From assembly GCA_022925895.1 (NCBI GenBank), contig JAKSYS010000494.1:1-48049 (forward strand): a DNA stretch of 48,049 nt. Direction: 5' to 3'. Made by a program: the position numbers and the translations under genes. Shown piece after piece: positions 31,320-40,964 of this stretch. The DNA is from Fragilaria crotonensis (Eukaryota > Bacillariophyta > Fragilariophyceae > Fragilariales > Fragilariaceae). The notes under the pieces were generated by a model, which saw only the letters and a list, made by a program, of their open reading frames with translations, searched no databases and was not told the origin of the DNA. Within the stretch, counting starts at the first letter, position 1; each line of letters opens with the position of its first letter.

Positions 31320-33614
31320 TTAGAACCCATCAAGGTGTGCATGGTTGCGAGCCAGGTGGTTCAAAAAGCACCGTTTCCCATTTTTGGTAGCACAAAGATA
31401 GATGATTTTTCCATCATCATCACAATCCGAGCATTGCCATGTCGTCTTCTTCTGACACTCCTTGCACCTCCCTTGATACCTAAATGTGGTTTTCTCACCT
31501 TTACTATTCTTAAGGCGCTTCACAGGAGTTAAATGAGTGAGCACACCGGCGCGCGGCCCTCCGCTTTCAAGTGCCCTCATGCAGGCATCTTGAAACGACA
31601 TCGAATTTGGTGAGGATCGGGGTTGAGCTGATGGACGGCCTCTACTACCATACATGTTGTCAATCAATTCCTCAGCCAGCACAGAATAGAACTCTTTTTG
31701 ATTCATTTGGACTCTTGGAGTGTTCCTCATTGCAGAAAACACCAACCACGTATCAACAACGATCATCGAAAAAATCGACAAGTTCACACGCGTTGACCAA
31801 TCCTTTGTTTCAATCTTCTTCTCCATACGAAGGTCATCTTGACGGAGTCTATTGTGCTTGTCAATTGCCCCACAGGTAGTGTAATAAATTTCTGCAATTT
31901 TTGGTTGTGCAATTGTAAACATCACTTGCTCTGGAGGTGCATTCGGGGTCGCATCAACTTGCCTCCATCGGCAACGTTCGTACGGAGCTCCAGCTTCGAA
32001 AGACCCGGCAGTGGAAATAAAGTACCGACGCTCCCGATCCATCCACACCATTGCCCCCAATTCCGGACTGTCTTCTGTTGCATTGGACCGAAGAGCAAGA
32101 AAGTCTCCACGGTTTTGGAGCTCCACACTTGTCAGGAAGGTTTTGGGGTAGCCGCGTGTCGCAGTTTTAACAACTCCAATGAATCGCAGGCCATTGCGAT
32201 ACAATTCCTTAGCAGCACCAACAGAAGCAAAGTAGGAATCAGCACAAACAATACGATTTGTTCCAAACCAAGGCGATACAACATGTTTAAGCACATTGGT
32301 ACCGTGAAGCAGACTTTCTTTGTTGTCCCCAAGCACCTCATCCTCCAAACCCGGCAGGTTAACACCTTTGACAAGTTTGAGTCGCAGCATGACTCCACTT
32401 CTGCCGCACGCTGCGTTTTGGATCTCGCAGCCATTTTCAGGCTTTCGGTCAATAGCAACATATTGAGGGAGGCCATGATTGATCCAATGGCCTCCCTGCC
32501 CATACCAGCGACTCATACTCTCATCAACACAGATGAGCTCGGACGGATTGAAATAGTTGGCTCGATGCTCGTTAAAGTTTTTAACAAAGTCATCCACCAG
32601 CTTCCACCTATACTCCTCGGACGACTCACCTTCACCAGGAGCATCAGGTTGATTACTCCACCTCATGGAGCTGAAGAGGTCTTTGAACCTGTGCTTTGAC
32701 ATACCAGTCAACCCAAACTGCGGTGCCGGTCGATACTTGGACCATGCTGTTGTGTTCCACAATGATGACCTTGTCGTGAACTCAAATTTTGTCATGAGAA
32801 TGAGGATGCCAAGGAATTTGAGGACCTTGCTTGCGGTTGTCTCTTTCAGTGAAGCTTTATTAAGCTCAACATTTGTCCAGTGGACCATATCTGACAACTG
32901 CTTTGGCGGAAACAAGAGCAAAAAAAATTCGAGCGGCGAAATATCTTGTGTTGCAACTCTATTTCCTCCAGGAACCAAAACATCACCGACAGAATTGCGG
33001 ATGCTCCACATTTGAGCAGGAACATTACCATTCAGTGGTAGGTCGTTTGTTGATGCCCTGACCCATTCCATGCCATGAACAGTGGCAACAATCTGAGGTG
33101 ATGCAGCAATATTATCATGCTTGGTGCCTGCTTGCTCCTCTACATCCTCTTGAGGGAATTCTTCCGCACCAACAGCAAAACCAGCCGGCGCAACTATTTC
33201 ACTTACATTGTTCTCGTTAATGTTCAAAGGTGTTGGGTTGGGATCATTCACTTCAGGGGCTGCAGAAGTTGGATTTGTTGCAGCAACTGCAACGGAGTTT
33301 TGATTCACGCTTTCAGTCCCGAGTCCATTACCTTCGTTGGGAATGCTTGTAACGTGTCCGGCCTTCACTGACCTTGAATTCAATACAGTTGTCTTAATTG
33401 TATTGCCACCAAGGTAATAGTTTGCCGTGATCAAAGTCACGGCACGCTTCTTGCCGGATGATGGGGTCGTATCAACGCGACAGACCACTCCGTTGACGAA
33501 CTTGGTTTTTGCGTTGCTTCCGTATCTTCGATGACACTCAATCTGGGAAGTCACATGGATAGCTTTCGCGTGCACCTTTGCACCAAACTGGAAACGAGGA
33601 TCAGTTGCGCTCAT
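31320..33614 (-). CDS. PiggyBac transposase (PGBD-type, DDE_Tnp_1_7), 764 aa, intact
   Basis: A full-length transposase with a low-complexity N-terminus (1-220), then the DDE_Tnp_1_7 domain from about residue 225 (SPLEFFLLLFPPKQLSDMVHWTN). The three catalytic aspartates are in place: D364 in ELICVDESMSRWYG, D459 in RIVCADSYFAS and D585 in CGAIDKHNRLRQDD, with a further conserved Asp at 621 (IVVDTWLVF). The C-terminus has the cysteine-rich zinc-binding domain typical of the family (RCKECQKKTTWQCSDC ... CFLNHLARNH, about 715-758), used to bind the transposon ends. No stops or frameshifts. The enzyme could be active, given intact ends around it. ATG at 33614. Confidence 0.92.
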   Translation of the reverse strand: MSATDPRFQFGAKVHAKAIHVTSQIECHRRYGSNAKTKFVNGVVCRVDTTPSSGKKRAVTLITANYYLGGNTIKTTVLNSRSVKAGHVTSIPNEGNGLGTESVNQNSVAVAATNPTSAAPEVNDPNPTPLNINENNVSEIVAPAGFAVGAEEFPQEDVEEQAGTKHDNIAASPQIVATVHGMEWVRASTNDLPLNGNVPAQMWSIRNSVGDVLVPGGNRVATQDISPLEFFLLLFPPKQLSDMVHWTNVELNKASLKETTASKVLKFLGILILMTKFEFTTRSSLWNTTAWSKYRPAPQFGLTGMSKHRFKDLFSSMRWSNQPDAPGEGESSEEYRWKLVDDFVKNFNEHRANYFNPSELICVDESMSRWYGQGGHWINHGLPQYVAIDRKPENGCEIQNAACGRSGVMLRLKLVKGVNLPGLEDEVLGDNKESLLHGTNVLKHVVSPWFGTNRIVCADSYFASVGAAKELYRNGLRFIGVVKTATRGYPKTFLTSVELQNRGDFLALRSNATEDSPELGAMVWMDRERRYFISTAGSFEAGAPYERCRWRQVDATPNAPPEQVMFTIAQPKIAEIYYTTCGAIDKHNRLRQDDLRMEKKIETKDWSTRVNLSIFSMIVVDTWLVFSAMRNTPRVQMNQKEFYSVLAEELIDNMYGSRGRPSAQPRSSPNSMSFQDACMRALESGGPRAGVLTHLTPVKRLKNSKGEKTTFRYQGRCKECQKKTTWQCSDCDDDGKIIYLCATKNGKRCFLNHLARNHAHLDGF

Positions 33615-33912
33615 TTTGAGATCGATTGATGAAGTTGGAGATGAGCAGTGACGGCATGAATATCATGGTCAGGAGAATTCCCAGAACCCAAAAAATTCAC
33701 GAAAAAAAATTAAAGCTCCAGAAATTCTTTAATAACTCAATTACAAACAACTTCCACCAATTGCCTATTTAGACCATGCAACCATTTACTGTTCCAAGGA
33801 GATTGGCCAAGTTTGGAGGCCAACGGAGGACCTTCTCCAAGATAAGGGGAAGCATATCCGAGATTGGCAAATACGGGGTTAATTAACCCCATATGGGGTT
33901 AATTAACCCCGT

Positions 33913-33926
33913 CGGGCCTTTAGACA
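33913..33926. repeat. Right terminal inverted repeat of the piggyBac-type element
   Basis: Reverse complement of the left TIR, followed by CTAG. Inside it are two 16-bp palindromes GGGGTTAATTAACCCC (33876-33910 region). Confidence 0.8.
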
Positions 33927-33951
33927 CTAGGGGTCCAAGGCGTGGCCTTTG

Positions 33952-34183
33952 TGATTTGATGTGATCGGAAGCACTAAGAATCATGCAACCATAGTAACAA
34001 AGTAGTCAAAAGTAGTTCGGCATGAAACAGTTAGACTTAGGTAATTTCGCATAGGAAGTAAATTGTGAGAACCACGATACATGGAACATATGAGTCCCGA
34101 ATGGACCGTGCTACCCTCGCACACTGTACTACCGTAGTATCGCACGAGTCCCGATTCCACGCTCTTGCGACGGTATGAAATCA
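33952..34183 (-). repeat. 3-prime LTR of copia element 2
   Basis: A 232-bp repeat identical by eye to 40700-40931. A short G-rich tract (minus strand TTGCGGGGAC) directly precedes it and is the likely polypurine tract. Confidence 0.92.
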
Positions 34184-34448
34184 GTCCCCGCAAGTGTGAT
34201 CGACTTACTGTCTGGTTAGTCGGCACATTTGCAAGGCTCTTCTACGTTACAATGACAAAAACGAATCGGTCCTCGTGAGAAGTCATGGCAACGCATCCCC
34301 ACTCATTCAGTATACGCAGACTTGCTGCGCAAACAAAGCCGTCAGTGTTCAGAGGCCGCCAATAGCAACGCGACGTGTTAATACGTTCGACGTTCCATCG
34401 GTATATTAACGTGTCCAAAAGAGGGGCAACATTCCATTTTGAAACGTT

Positions 34449-37001
34449 TTACCACAAAACATAACCGATGAGTTCTTTCAATCGGGGTCCCGGCATCAAT
34501 TTGGTCAACAGGTCTGCAATTTGCGTATCACCATTTTCCCATGCGACCCGGATAATTCCGGCCGCTTGTGCCTCTCGAGCACGATGGTACGCGATTGCGT
34601 TGTGCCGCTTCTTGAGCACAGACTCCGGCGCTGTTGTGTTCTTGACCACCGACTGGTTGTCACAAAACACCGACGTAGGACCGTTTAACGGTATACCCAT
34701 CATACGGAGTTTATAACGAACTCCCTCGATCATGTCAATGGCAACTTTCATGGCACAGAATTCAGAGCCAAATGTCGAGGTTTCCACAGTGTTTTGCCGT
34801 TTCGAGTACCAGAGTATCGGTGCCTTGTTCACGAAGACAAACACACCTGTATGCGAACGTCTCGTCGCCTTACAACCTGCATGATCGGCGTCAACGAATG
34901 CCGACGTGACAACACCGTGCCCGCGTTCCTCAGGTACATTGTGAGGAATTGCTTCCTCCGCGTCCGGATAGAACTCACTCCAATCGCAAACGTGAAACGA
35001 GTTCTCATCAAAAATCGGCTCTGTATTGTCGAAGACCATTTTCGAACGCTTGTGGTGCTTCAAATAAGCAAACAAGTGAAATACCTGTTGCAGATGTCCG
35101 TCACGTGGCGAAACCACATAACGGGATAGCATCGAGACAGCAACAAGAATGTCAACGCGACCGAGCTCACAGATCCAGCGTAGAACGCCGATCAGACTTT
35201 GATAGTATTGGCCTCTTTTCCCGTCTAATTCTCTCGATTGGTCTAGCTCCGGCCTGTACCCTTGCGACAACGGCGTGGTGACTCTTGTCGGAAGGCATTG
35301 ATCAACCTTTGCAAGCTCCAACTCCACCTCAGCAACGGCCTGTTTCACATACTTCTCCGATGACATCGCCCATCGGGGCTTCTCTGGATTCTCTGCGCCT
35401 TCGATAAAAAACTTACTGATCTGAGACCCGAGGTACGTATCCGGTTCCTTAACGCTACCGGGTTTCAAAGTGTAGCGGGACGCCAAGTAATCCATGACAA
35501 CTTTCGGTTCATGATCGATAACCAATATGTTGTCAGTATAGACCAAAACATAGGACCAATACTTGAATCCAACTGCCTTAGTCTTCGGCTTCATCCACAC
35601 GTCAGGATCTGCTTTACAAGACGTGTAACCAAAATCTCGAAGCGTCGCTGCCATGTGATCCCTCCAAGCTTTGCCCGAACTCCGTAACCCGTAGAGTGCG
35701 CGCGTGATCACAACTACACGCCCTTCCTTCTCGGGTCCGAACTCCTTGCCAGCTATCGTATACACCTTCTCCGCAGCATTGGCATTCAGATAAGCACCAC
35801 TGATATCAGCACTTAAAACATCAAGGTCATTCAGAGCCGCCACTAGGAAAGCTATTCTTATACTATCCCGAGACACAACACTTGCAAACGTGATGTCTTT
35901 TGGTGGTTCTGTCTGGTGTCCGCCCGCAACAAATCGTGCTTTCCTCTCCAATGTCATCTTGACATCGAAGATCATATGACAGTCTATCTTCTGGTATCCA
36001 ACCGGTGCTTTGTTGTCCTCCGGAAACGAGACGGCACAATCGATGTTTCTCATTTCTTTTTCCATCGCGTTCTGCCAAAAGGTGGTATTCGTTTCTCGAT
36101 CTATCCGGAGGGCTTCTTCGACCGATCTCGGAAGTAGAATGCCATATTTATGCGTGCGATCCCAGTACCGAGACTTAACCTTGCGTATGATGCGCTCTCG
36201 CTTCTTAAGTGTATGCCGTGCCCACCAGGCGAAGGCTGGTTCTTCAAGGATTTTATTTGCAACCGCGTACTCGGCAACTTCAACAGGATTGGACTCTTTG
36301 ATATCCTTCAGCGGTACCCAAGAAGTGGAGCCATCCTTCCAACTTACAAGGAGCTTCCATCCTTTGGTAGTACGTCGCCGTCGCAGAGTCCCCGTTCTCG
36401 TCGTTTCAAACGCGTCATCCCTGCTCACGGCTGAACCATCACGCTTATGGTCGACAATCTCACTCAGGATGGAGTAGGACTTGCCTTCATCATCGACCTG
36501 AGCATATAGATTTTCAGCAATGATATTCGCTGCAAATATATCGGTGCTACCGTCGGCGAACTCGACCTCGTATTCTCTCGTATCCAATATTGGGTTGCTA
36601 TGACGCTTTCCAATTGGATTCCCGTCAGCATCACGTTTCCTACCTGTAACTTTTGCCTTAGTGACGGTCCCCATGTTCGGCAGGAGAACTTCCGCCGTCA
36701 GGTACTCATCATACGCTTCAGGCGTAAAGTCGTCGGCATCCGGCATGGTTGCATCGGCTTCAGCGGGCTCATCAAGTAAGTCGGGTAAGAAGATATCATC
36801 TGGTACGGCTGGGAAAGGGTTGATTAGTGCTTCGTCGATTTCGTCGTCAATCAGTGAATCACCAATCTTCTCCTTAATCGACAGGTCCAACTCAACAACC
36901 CTCGCCTGAACAAGCGGATCTGCCAGCTCATCCTCCGTCAAAGGAACAACCGTTGACCTTGCAAGTACCTTGCAGGATTGGGGCAACACCCAGAATGTCA
37001 T
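34449..37001 (-). CDS. Reverse transcriptase / RNase H portion of copia element 2 pol
   Basis: An 850-codon open frame covering the integrase C-terminal region, RT and RNase H. The RT has RKARFVAGGHQTEPP, VLSADISGAYLNANA, ALYGLRSSGKAWRDHM and then VYTDNILVIDHEP where YxDD is expected. The second catalytic aspartate is replaced by asparagine (codon AAC). RNase H is complete: AFVDADHAGCKATRRSHTG, STFGSEFCAMK, VFCDNQSVV and DLLTKLMPG. The same frame continues upstream of the listed ATG into FDWYQCVWYIDP and on to about 37110. An RT with YTDN should be inactive by analogy with known polymerases. It is in the same frame as gag and protease, apart from three shifts in the integrase. Confidence 0.9.
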   Translation of the reverse strand: MTFWVLPQSCKVLARSTVVPLTEDELADPLVQARVVELDLSIKEKIGDSLIDDEIDEALINPFPAVPDDIFLPDLLDEPAEADATMPDADDFTPEAYDEYLTAEVLLPNMGTVTKAKVTGRKRDADGNPIGKRHSNPILDTREYEVEFADGSTDIFAANIIAENLYAQVDDEGKSYSILSEIVDHKRDGSAVSRDDAFETTRTGTLRRRRTTKGWKLLVSWKDGSTSWVPLKDIKESNPVEVAEYAVANKILEEPAFAWWARHTLKKRERIIRKVKSRYWDRTHKYGILLPRSVEEALRIDRETNTTFWQNAMEKEMRNIDCAVSFPEDNKAPVGYQKIDCHMIFDVKMTLERKARFVAGGHQTEPPKDITFASVVSRDSIRIAFLVAALNDLDVLSADISGAYLNANAAEKVYTIAGKEFGPEKEGRVVVITRALYGLRSSGKAWRDHMAATLRDFGYTSCKADPDVWMKPKTKAVGFKYWSYVLVYTDNILVIDHEPKVVMDYLASRYTLKPGSVKEPDTYLGSQISKFFIEGAENPEKPRWAMSSEKYVKQAVAEVELELAKVDQCLPTRVTTPLSQGYRPELDQSRELDGKRGQYYQSLIGVLRWICELGRVDILVAVSMLSRYVVSPRDGHLQQVFHLFAYLKHHKRSKMVFDNTEPIFDENSFHVCDWSEFYPDAEEAIPHNVPEERGHGVVTSAFVDADHAGCKATRRSHTGVFVFVNKAPILWYSKRQNTVETSTFGSEFCAMKVAIDMIEGVRYKLRMMGIPLNGPTSVFCDNQSVVKNTTAPESVLKKRHNAIAYHRAREAQAAGIIRVAWENGDTQIADLLTKLMPGPRLKELIGYVLW

Positions 37002-38717
37002 CGGACTCCCGACATCGTGAGCGACGCCAATCCATCTACCCAGTTTTCTCGAGTCTTCAGGAAACTGAACTGCGGGATCAATATACCAGACGCACTGGTA
37101 CCAATCGAATTGTGCATACCCGAAATGTCAGGAGTATTGCCCTCGATTGCTTCCGTCGGTACACGTCCTGCAACGTTGGGATGTCATGGGCTGTGAGTCG
37201 CCGTATGCCAGCTACCCATTCTCCGCAGAAATCCCATAGTCGCTTCGGCGAACGTGCACGCAACGTCGCCCGTTTAATTCCTTTCTTGATTTCTCGAATG
37301 GCCGCTTCTGCACGGTTCTGCCAACCACTGTACGGTTCAGTCCTCCGCTGCTTGATCCGATACTCATTCGCAACAGCAGCAAATCTTCCTTGACTTCTGC
37401 CTTCGCACCATCTGACACCAGTTCTTTCGGCACTCCAACCGTTCGTACCACTTCATTCAACGCCTCGGCCGCATCAGCTTCTCGTTTGAGCGGGTAGAAG
37501 AGGTCGTACCCCATGCCATTCGTAAAAACCTGCGCACATTTGTGGCCTCGAAGTGATTTCGTGGTCGAAAACATTGTATCCGTATAGAACTTAGTATTTA
37601 GTGTAGGAAAACGTAAATGAGACTGTCGAGTTCGATATCGGCGCTCTACTGGGTGTAAAACCCTCCTTACTCCATTCTGTGTCGTCGTCAACAGTGTCTG
37701 GTGTGCGGTGTCTAAACCGATACCCCAGCGTTTGGCCAGGATTTCCTTAGTTATCACCGGACCTCTGTCACGCGAAGATACGGCAAGTATTTGTCGCTCT
37801 TCCTCCGATGTCACACAGACTGAGTCCTCTGGCCTGTCTTCCAACCCGTCCCCATTCATCGCAAACGATTCAACGTTAACGGCTGCAATCAAGCGCGACG
37901 CAACGTCATCCTCATCCGAGAGCTCAACAGGGTTTTGAAGGCTTAGTCGAGTTGCAACCGCAACGCACCTTTCGGTGAGAATTGGTGCACGCCAGATCGT
38001 ACTACAAGTACAACTCTCCTCCGACTCACATCCGTGGACATGGTTGTCACGGAAGTGAGTATCGTGCGTCACACGCAATGCCGAAACGGTTTTGGCAGAA
38101 CGAGCTGCATCCTCCGTCTCAGCAAACTTAGCGGAGTATGGTTCCCACGGGATCTTCTCTGTCAGTTCGACTGATTGGAATTCACCCAGCTGGTACTGAT
38201 CGATCTCTTTAACCGTCGGTTTGCGGGTGCGAATGTAAGAAATGACACCATGCATCTCGAGCGGTATTTCCAGCTTTCCTGGTATAGTGATCGAATGTGA
38301 CGAGGACGCATCAAACTGCATGGGAGCGTCTCGTACAAGGTTACCAGCCGCTCTCACTTGATTGGGACAAAGGAGCGATTCCTTCAGGCGCTCACCGAAG
38401 TACAGAGCTTCATGAATGACAAGCATCCATGGCTCACCCGTGGTAGGACTTTCCCAAATCGTTAATACCGTGGCGATCGGGACTTCCTGTACAGCAGGCA
38501 GATTTTCAGAGAAAGGGTACACAGTGACCTTCTCACCGGTTAATTCCAACACTGCCATGTTGGAACCCGCACAGGAGGTATCAGCATGAGAATCGAGGGC
38601 AGTCTTGAAAAAACTTGATGATTCATTGATCTGTCCCCGAACTTTTGCGATCCGTCGGATGTCCATTCTGCGTATTGTTCGAGTCTCCGAAAGCAGACTA
38701 TGCGAGTCGGCCTCCAC
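37002..38717 (-). pseudogene. Protease and integrase portion of copia element 2 pol, three one-base losses
   Basis: The open segment 37212-38717 begins in frame after the gag stop. It holds the aspartic protease active site LDSHADTSCAG (residue 42 from the first listed codon), a GAG-pre-integrase-like region and the first part of the integrase (FYTDTMFS, then ELVSDGAKAEV with catalytic Asp). From there the family-like sequence moves to a second frame (EYRIKQRRTEPYSGWQNRAEA, with the catalytic Glu), changes again near 37160 (GRVPTEAIEGNTPDIS) and again near 37115 (AQFDWYQCVWYIDP), rejoining the original frame. Each change is what a single missing base would produce. The listed first codon is GTG, since translation is expected to continue from gag. 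Confidence 0.82.
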
Positions 38718-38741
38718 CCGACGTGGGGCAGAGCCGTCCTG

Positions 38742-38756
38742 CCCTAGTCAATGCTT
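38742..38756 (-). promoter_or_regulatory. Candidate stop-codon readthrough site (UGA CUA G) between gag and pol
   Basis: On the minus strand the gag frame reads AAG CAT TGA CTA GGG and remains open afterwards into the protease. UGA followed by CUAG is the best known high-readthrough stop context in eukaryotic and viral mRNAs. Gag and pol are in the same frame with nothing but this stop between them. Confidence 0.6.
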
Positions 38757-40133
38757 TGCTTTCTTCGCTTTAGTTCCATTTGAACCAAATTGAGAGCCAG
38801 CACTCGAAGTGGTCGCACTGGAGGCCGTTGGCTCCGTCGCATCATCCTCATCGCCAGAAGCTTCATCGCGGTCGGACTTAGCTTTGGCAAGCTTACGCTT
38901 CTCCTTGCGAACCTTTCGCTTTTCCTTCTTCTTTCTCTTCGCCTCTTCACGAAACTTTTGGACACGCTTCTTGTCTTGGTCAGACAACGATCGAAATTGC
39001 TCGTCTGTATAGGAGCCACCCTTGATCTTGTCAACGAGCGAGCTCCCTTTAGAACCACCATCCGTTGAGACAGATGAAACATGACGCTCCGATTTGCTCT
39101 GCGCAGCCATATTCTGCACCACGGTGCTCAGGTATTGTTGGCATTCCTCGAAACTGCCTAACTTAACCGGGTCACCTAGTACAATGGACTTACCCGTGTT
39201 GAGAGTCGGGTCACGAATGCCCTTCAGAAAGTCAGTCACCTTCTTCGACTCCGAAACGGGTTCATCCAGATCGAACAGTTCATTGTGAGCAGCCTGATGG
39301 AGAGTAACATAGTTTGCGAAGGTAAAACCTTTGCGCGGCCCTAAATAAGCAGAACTTGCAATCGAGGCATAAGCTGTCTGCTTTCGCGTGAGCTTTGCCG
39401 ACGTTCCTTCCGCTTGTGCTTTGAGTGCGAGTACAGCGCTTCTCCCATCCTTCGCCCGGTCGAAACGCTTGACAAAACTCCATCCAGGCCCATCAACAAT
39501 TAGCGGCTTGAACTCGTCGTACAATGTACGATTGTCAAGTTCAAAATGCGCCCCGCTAAGTGCCGTCGTGGCGATCAATCGCTCTTGCACCGTAGGGTAG
39601 TCGGCGTCAAGCATATCCTGCGTCACAACCTCATGATCACGTATGAGATAAGTCAGCGGGATAAGCGCCGCACCCTTAACACGGCCCAAGTAGGTCGTAA
39701 ACAGTTCCCAAAACTTGATCCACTTAACCAGGTCAGTCAACTTTGCCGGCTTTGTGATGTCCGTGTCCTCCGTAGCCTTCTTGTAATCCTTGTCAGCCTT
39801 CATCCTGGTAAGTACTTCTTCAAGTACTGCATCTGAGAAATCGGCGGCATCTGGTGCCATGATTCCAATGCATCTTTGAGCAAGTACCCAGTAACGCATG
39901 GCCTTCAACTTTGTAAGGGAAACAAAAGGGATACGAACTTGGGCGTTAGGGCCTGCATTAGGATTGCGCCATGCCTCGAGGTGTTTAGGCAACTTGTCCA
40001 AATCCTCGTCCTGGACTGTAGCTAGGTCCAGGATCGTCACAAACCCATTCTCAGCAATGGCAACCCGGGTTGCGGGGTTGATGCCAATGCGTCCGAGGGC
40101 AGCGGTAAAGGCGTTTCGAGCGGCAACGGCCAT
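38748..40133 (-). CDS. Gag of copia element 2
   Basis: A 461-aa capsid-type protein starting at the ATG at 40133, about 570 bp inside the 5-prime LTR. The N-terminal half is a SAM-like or helix-hairpin region (GINPATRVAIAENGFVTILDLATV), then a helical capsid domain. There is no CCHC knuckle; the C-terminus is instead a very basic stretch (KKRVQKFREEAKRKKKEKRKVRK) followed by an acidic and Ser/Thr-rich tail. It stops at a TGA (38748-38750), immediately followed by CTAGGG and an open reading frame in the same register that runs into the protease. This arrangement suggests stop readthrough to make gag-pol. Confidence 0.85.
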   Translation of the reverse strand: MAVAARNAFTAALGRIGINPATRVAIAENGFVTILDLATVQDEDLDKLPKHLEAWRNPNAGPNAQVRIPFVSLTKLKAMRYWVLAQRCIGIMAPDAADFSDAVLEEVLTRMKADKDYKKATEDTDITKPAKLTDLVKWIKFWELFTTYLGRVKGAALIPLTYLIRDHEVVTQDMLDADYPTVQERLIATTALSGAHFELDNRTLYDEFKPLIVDGPGWSFVKRFDRAKDGRSAVLALKAQAEGTSAKLTRKQTAYASIASSAYLGPRKGFTFANYVTLHQAAHNELFDLDEPVSESKKVTDFLKGIRDPTLNTGKSIVLGDPVKLGSFEECQQYLSTVVQNMAAQSKSERHVSSVSTDGGSKGSSLVDKIKGGSYTDEQFRSLSDQDKKRVQKFREEAKRKKKEKRKVRKEKRKLAKAKSDRDEASGDEDDATEPTASSATTSSAGSQFGSNGTKAKKAKH

Positions 40134-40699
40134 GGTGCGACAAGGGTTTCAGGAGCAACAGGAAAAACAGAGTCAACGCGAGTGTGAGAAATTCAGTAAG
40201 ATGACCCCATCATCATAATTGAGCTGATGACCGGTGTACGGTCAAGGGGCATAAACAAAAGGAAAATTTTCACTGGATGGCTGGTCATTGTGCCAGTTCA
40301 TCACTTTTAAGCATAGTACAGGGTGCTAAGCCAAATAACCCAACATTACTAGTATGATGGGGTATTGGCTTCCAATACCGGATGACTTCCGGTCTCACGC
40401 CTCAAGAAAGAAACGCTACGTTGCGAAACAATATCTCGCGTCACTCACGATGAGATCAACACACTTCTCTCAAACGCTATGCTTCGGTACCAATAGCGAA
40501 GTAATCTCCTCCCCTACTTCTCGTGCACATCTTCATGCGCACACCACCCAATATACCATTGGTACGAACGAGGTATATACATGGGAATAGTGCCCTGTTG
40601 TACTCGTCAGCACACATGCTGTCTTTCAAGCATAGGGTCGAGCTTACCTAAAGCGACAACGACCGCCACTCAGCTGTACAGAGTCTGGGTCTGATAAAC

Positions 40700-40931
40700 T
40701 GATTTGATGTGATCGGAAGCACTAAGAATCATGCAACCATAGTAACAAAGTAGTCAAAAGTAGTTCGGCATGAAACAGTTAGACTTAGGTAATTTCGCAT
40801 AGGAAGTAAATTGTGAGAACCACGATACATGGAACATATGAGTCCCGAATGGACCGTGCTACCCTCGCACACTGTACTACCGTAGTATCGCACGAGTCCC
40901 GATTCCACGCTCTTGCGACGGTATGAAATCA
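40700..40931 (-). repeat. 5-prime LTR of copia element 2
   Basis: A 232-bp repeat identical by eye to the other LTR. Just inside it (minus strand) comes GTTTATCAGACCCAGACTC, the expected place for a primer-binding site; it only loosely resembles the initiator-Met tRNA anticodon region. Confidence 0.92.
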
Positions 40932-40964
40932 TTTGTCATAGTCATCGCGCTCGCGTGCGACCAG

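Larger units (their letters stand above)
31138..33926 (-). mobile_element. PiggyBac-type DNA transposon, complete
   Basis: A 2789-bp element bounded by 14-bp perfect terminal inverted repeats TGTCTAAAGGCCCG (31138-31151 and 33913-33926), each flanked outside by CTAG (31134-31137 and 33927-33930). Just inside each end are two copies of TTAATTAACCCC, similarly spaced on both sides and facing the same way relative to the end. The single gene inside is an intact piggyBac transposase. The symmetry argues that all of this is one mobile unit. Classical piggyBac elements insert at TTAA, so the CTAG border is unexpected. Confidence 0.8.
33952..40931 (-). mobile_element. Ty1/copia LTR retrotransposon (element 2), recent insertion
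   Basis: A 6980-bp element on the minus strand with 232-bp LTRs that look identical base for base (33952-34183 and 40700-40931). The LTRs begin TGATTT and end AAATCA, the canonical TG...CA with a 6-bp inverted repeat. A 4-bp TTTG flanks both sides (33948-33951 and 40932-40935), consistent with a target duplication. Order inside is gag, protease, integrase, RT, RNase H, so Ty1/copia. It lies 25 bp from the piggyBac element end and 33 bp beyond the stop codon of the 624-aa gene. Three one-base losses in the integrase and an altered RT box make this copy defective. Confidence 0.93.

Noticed and set aside
31839-32699. 286-codon ORF on the plus strand
   Set aside because: It lies antisense to the piggyBac transposase, whose catalytic motifs are clear on the minus strand. 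The plus-strand reading has no recognisable content.
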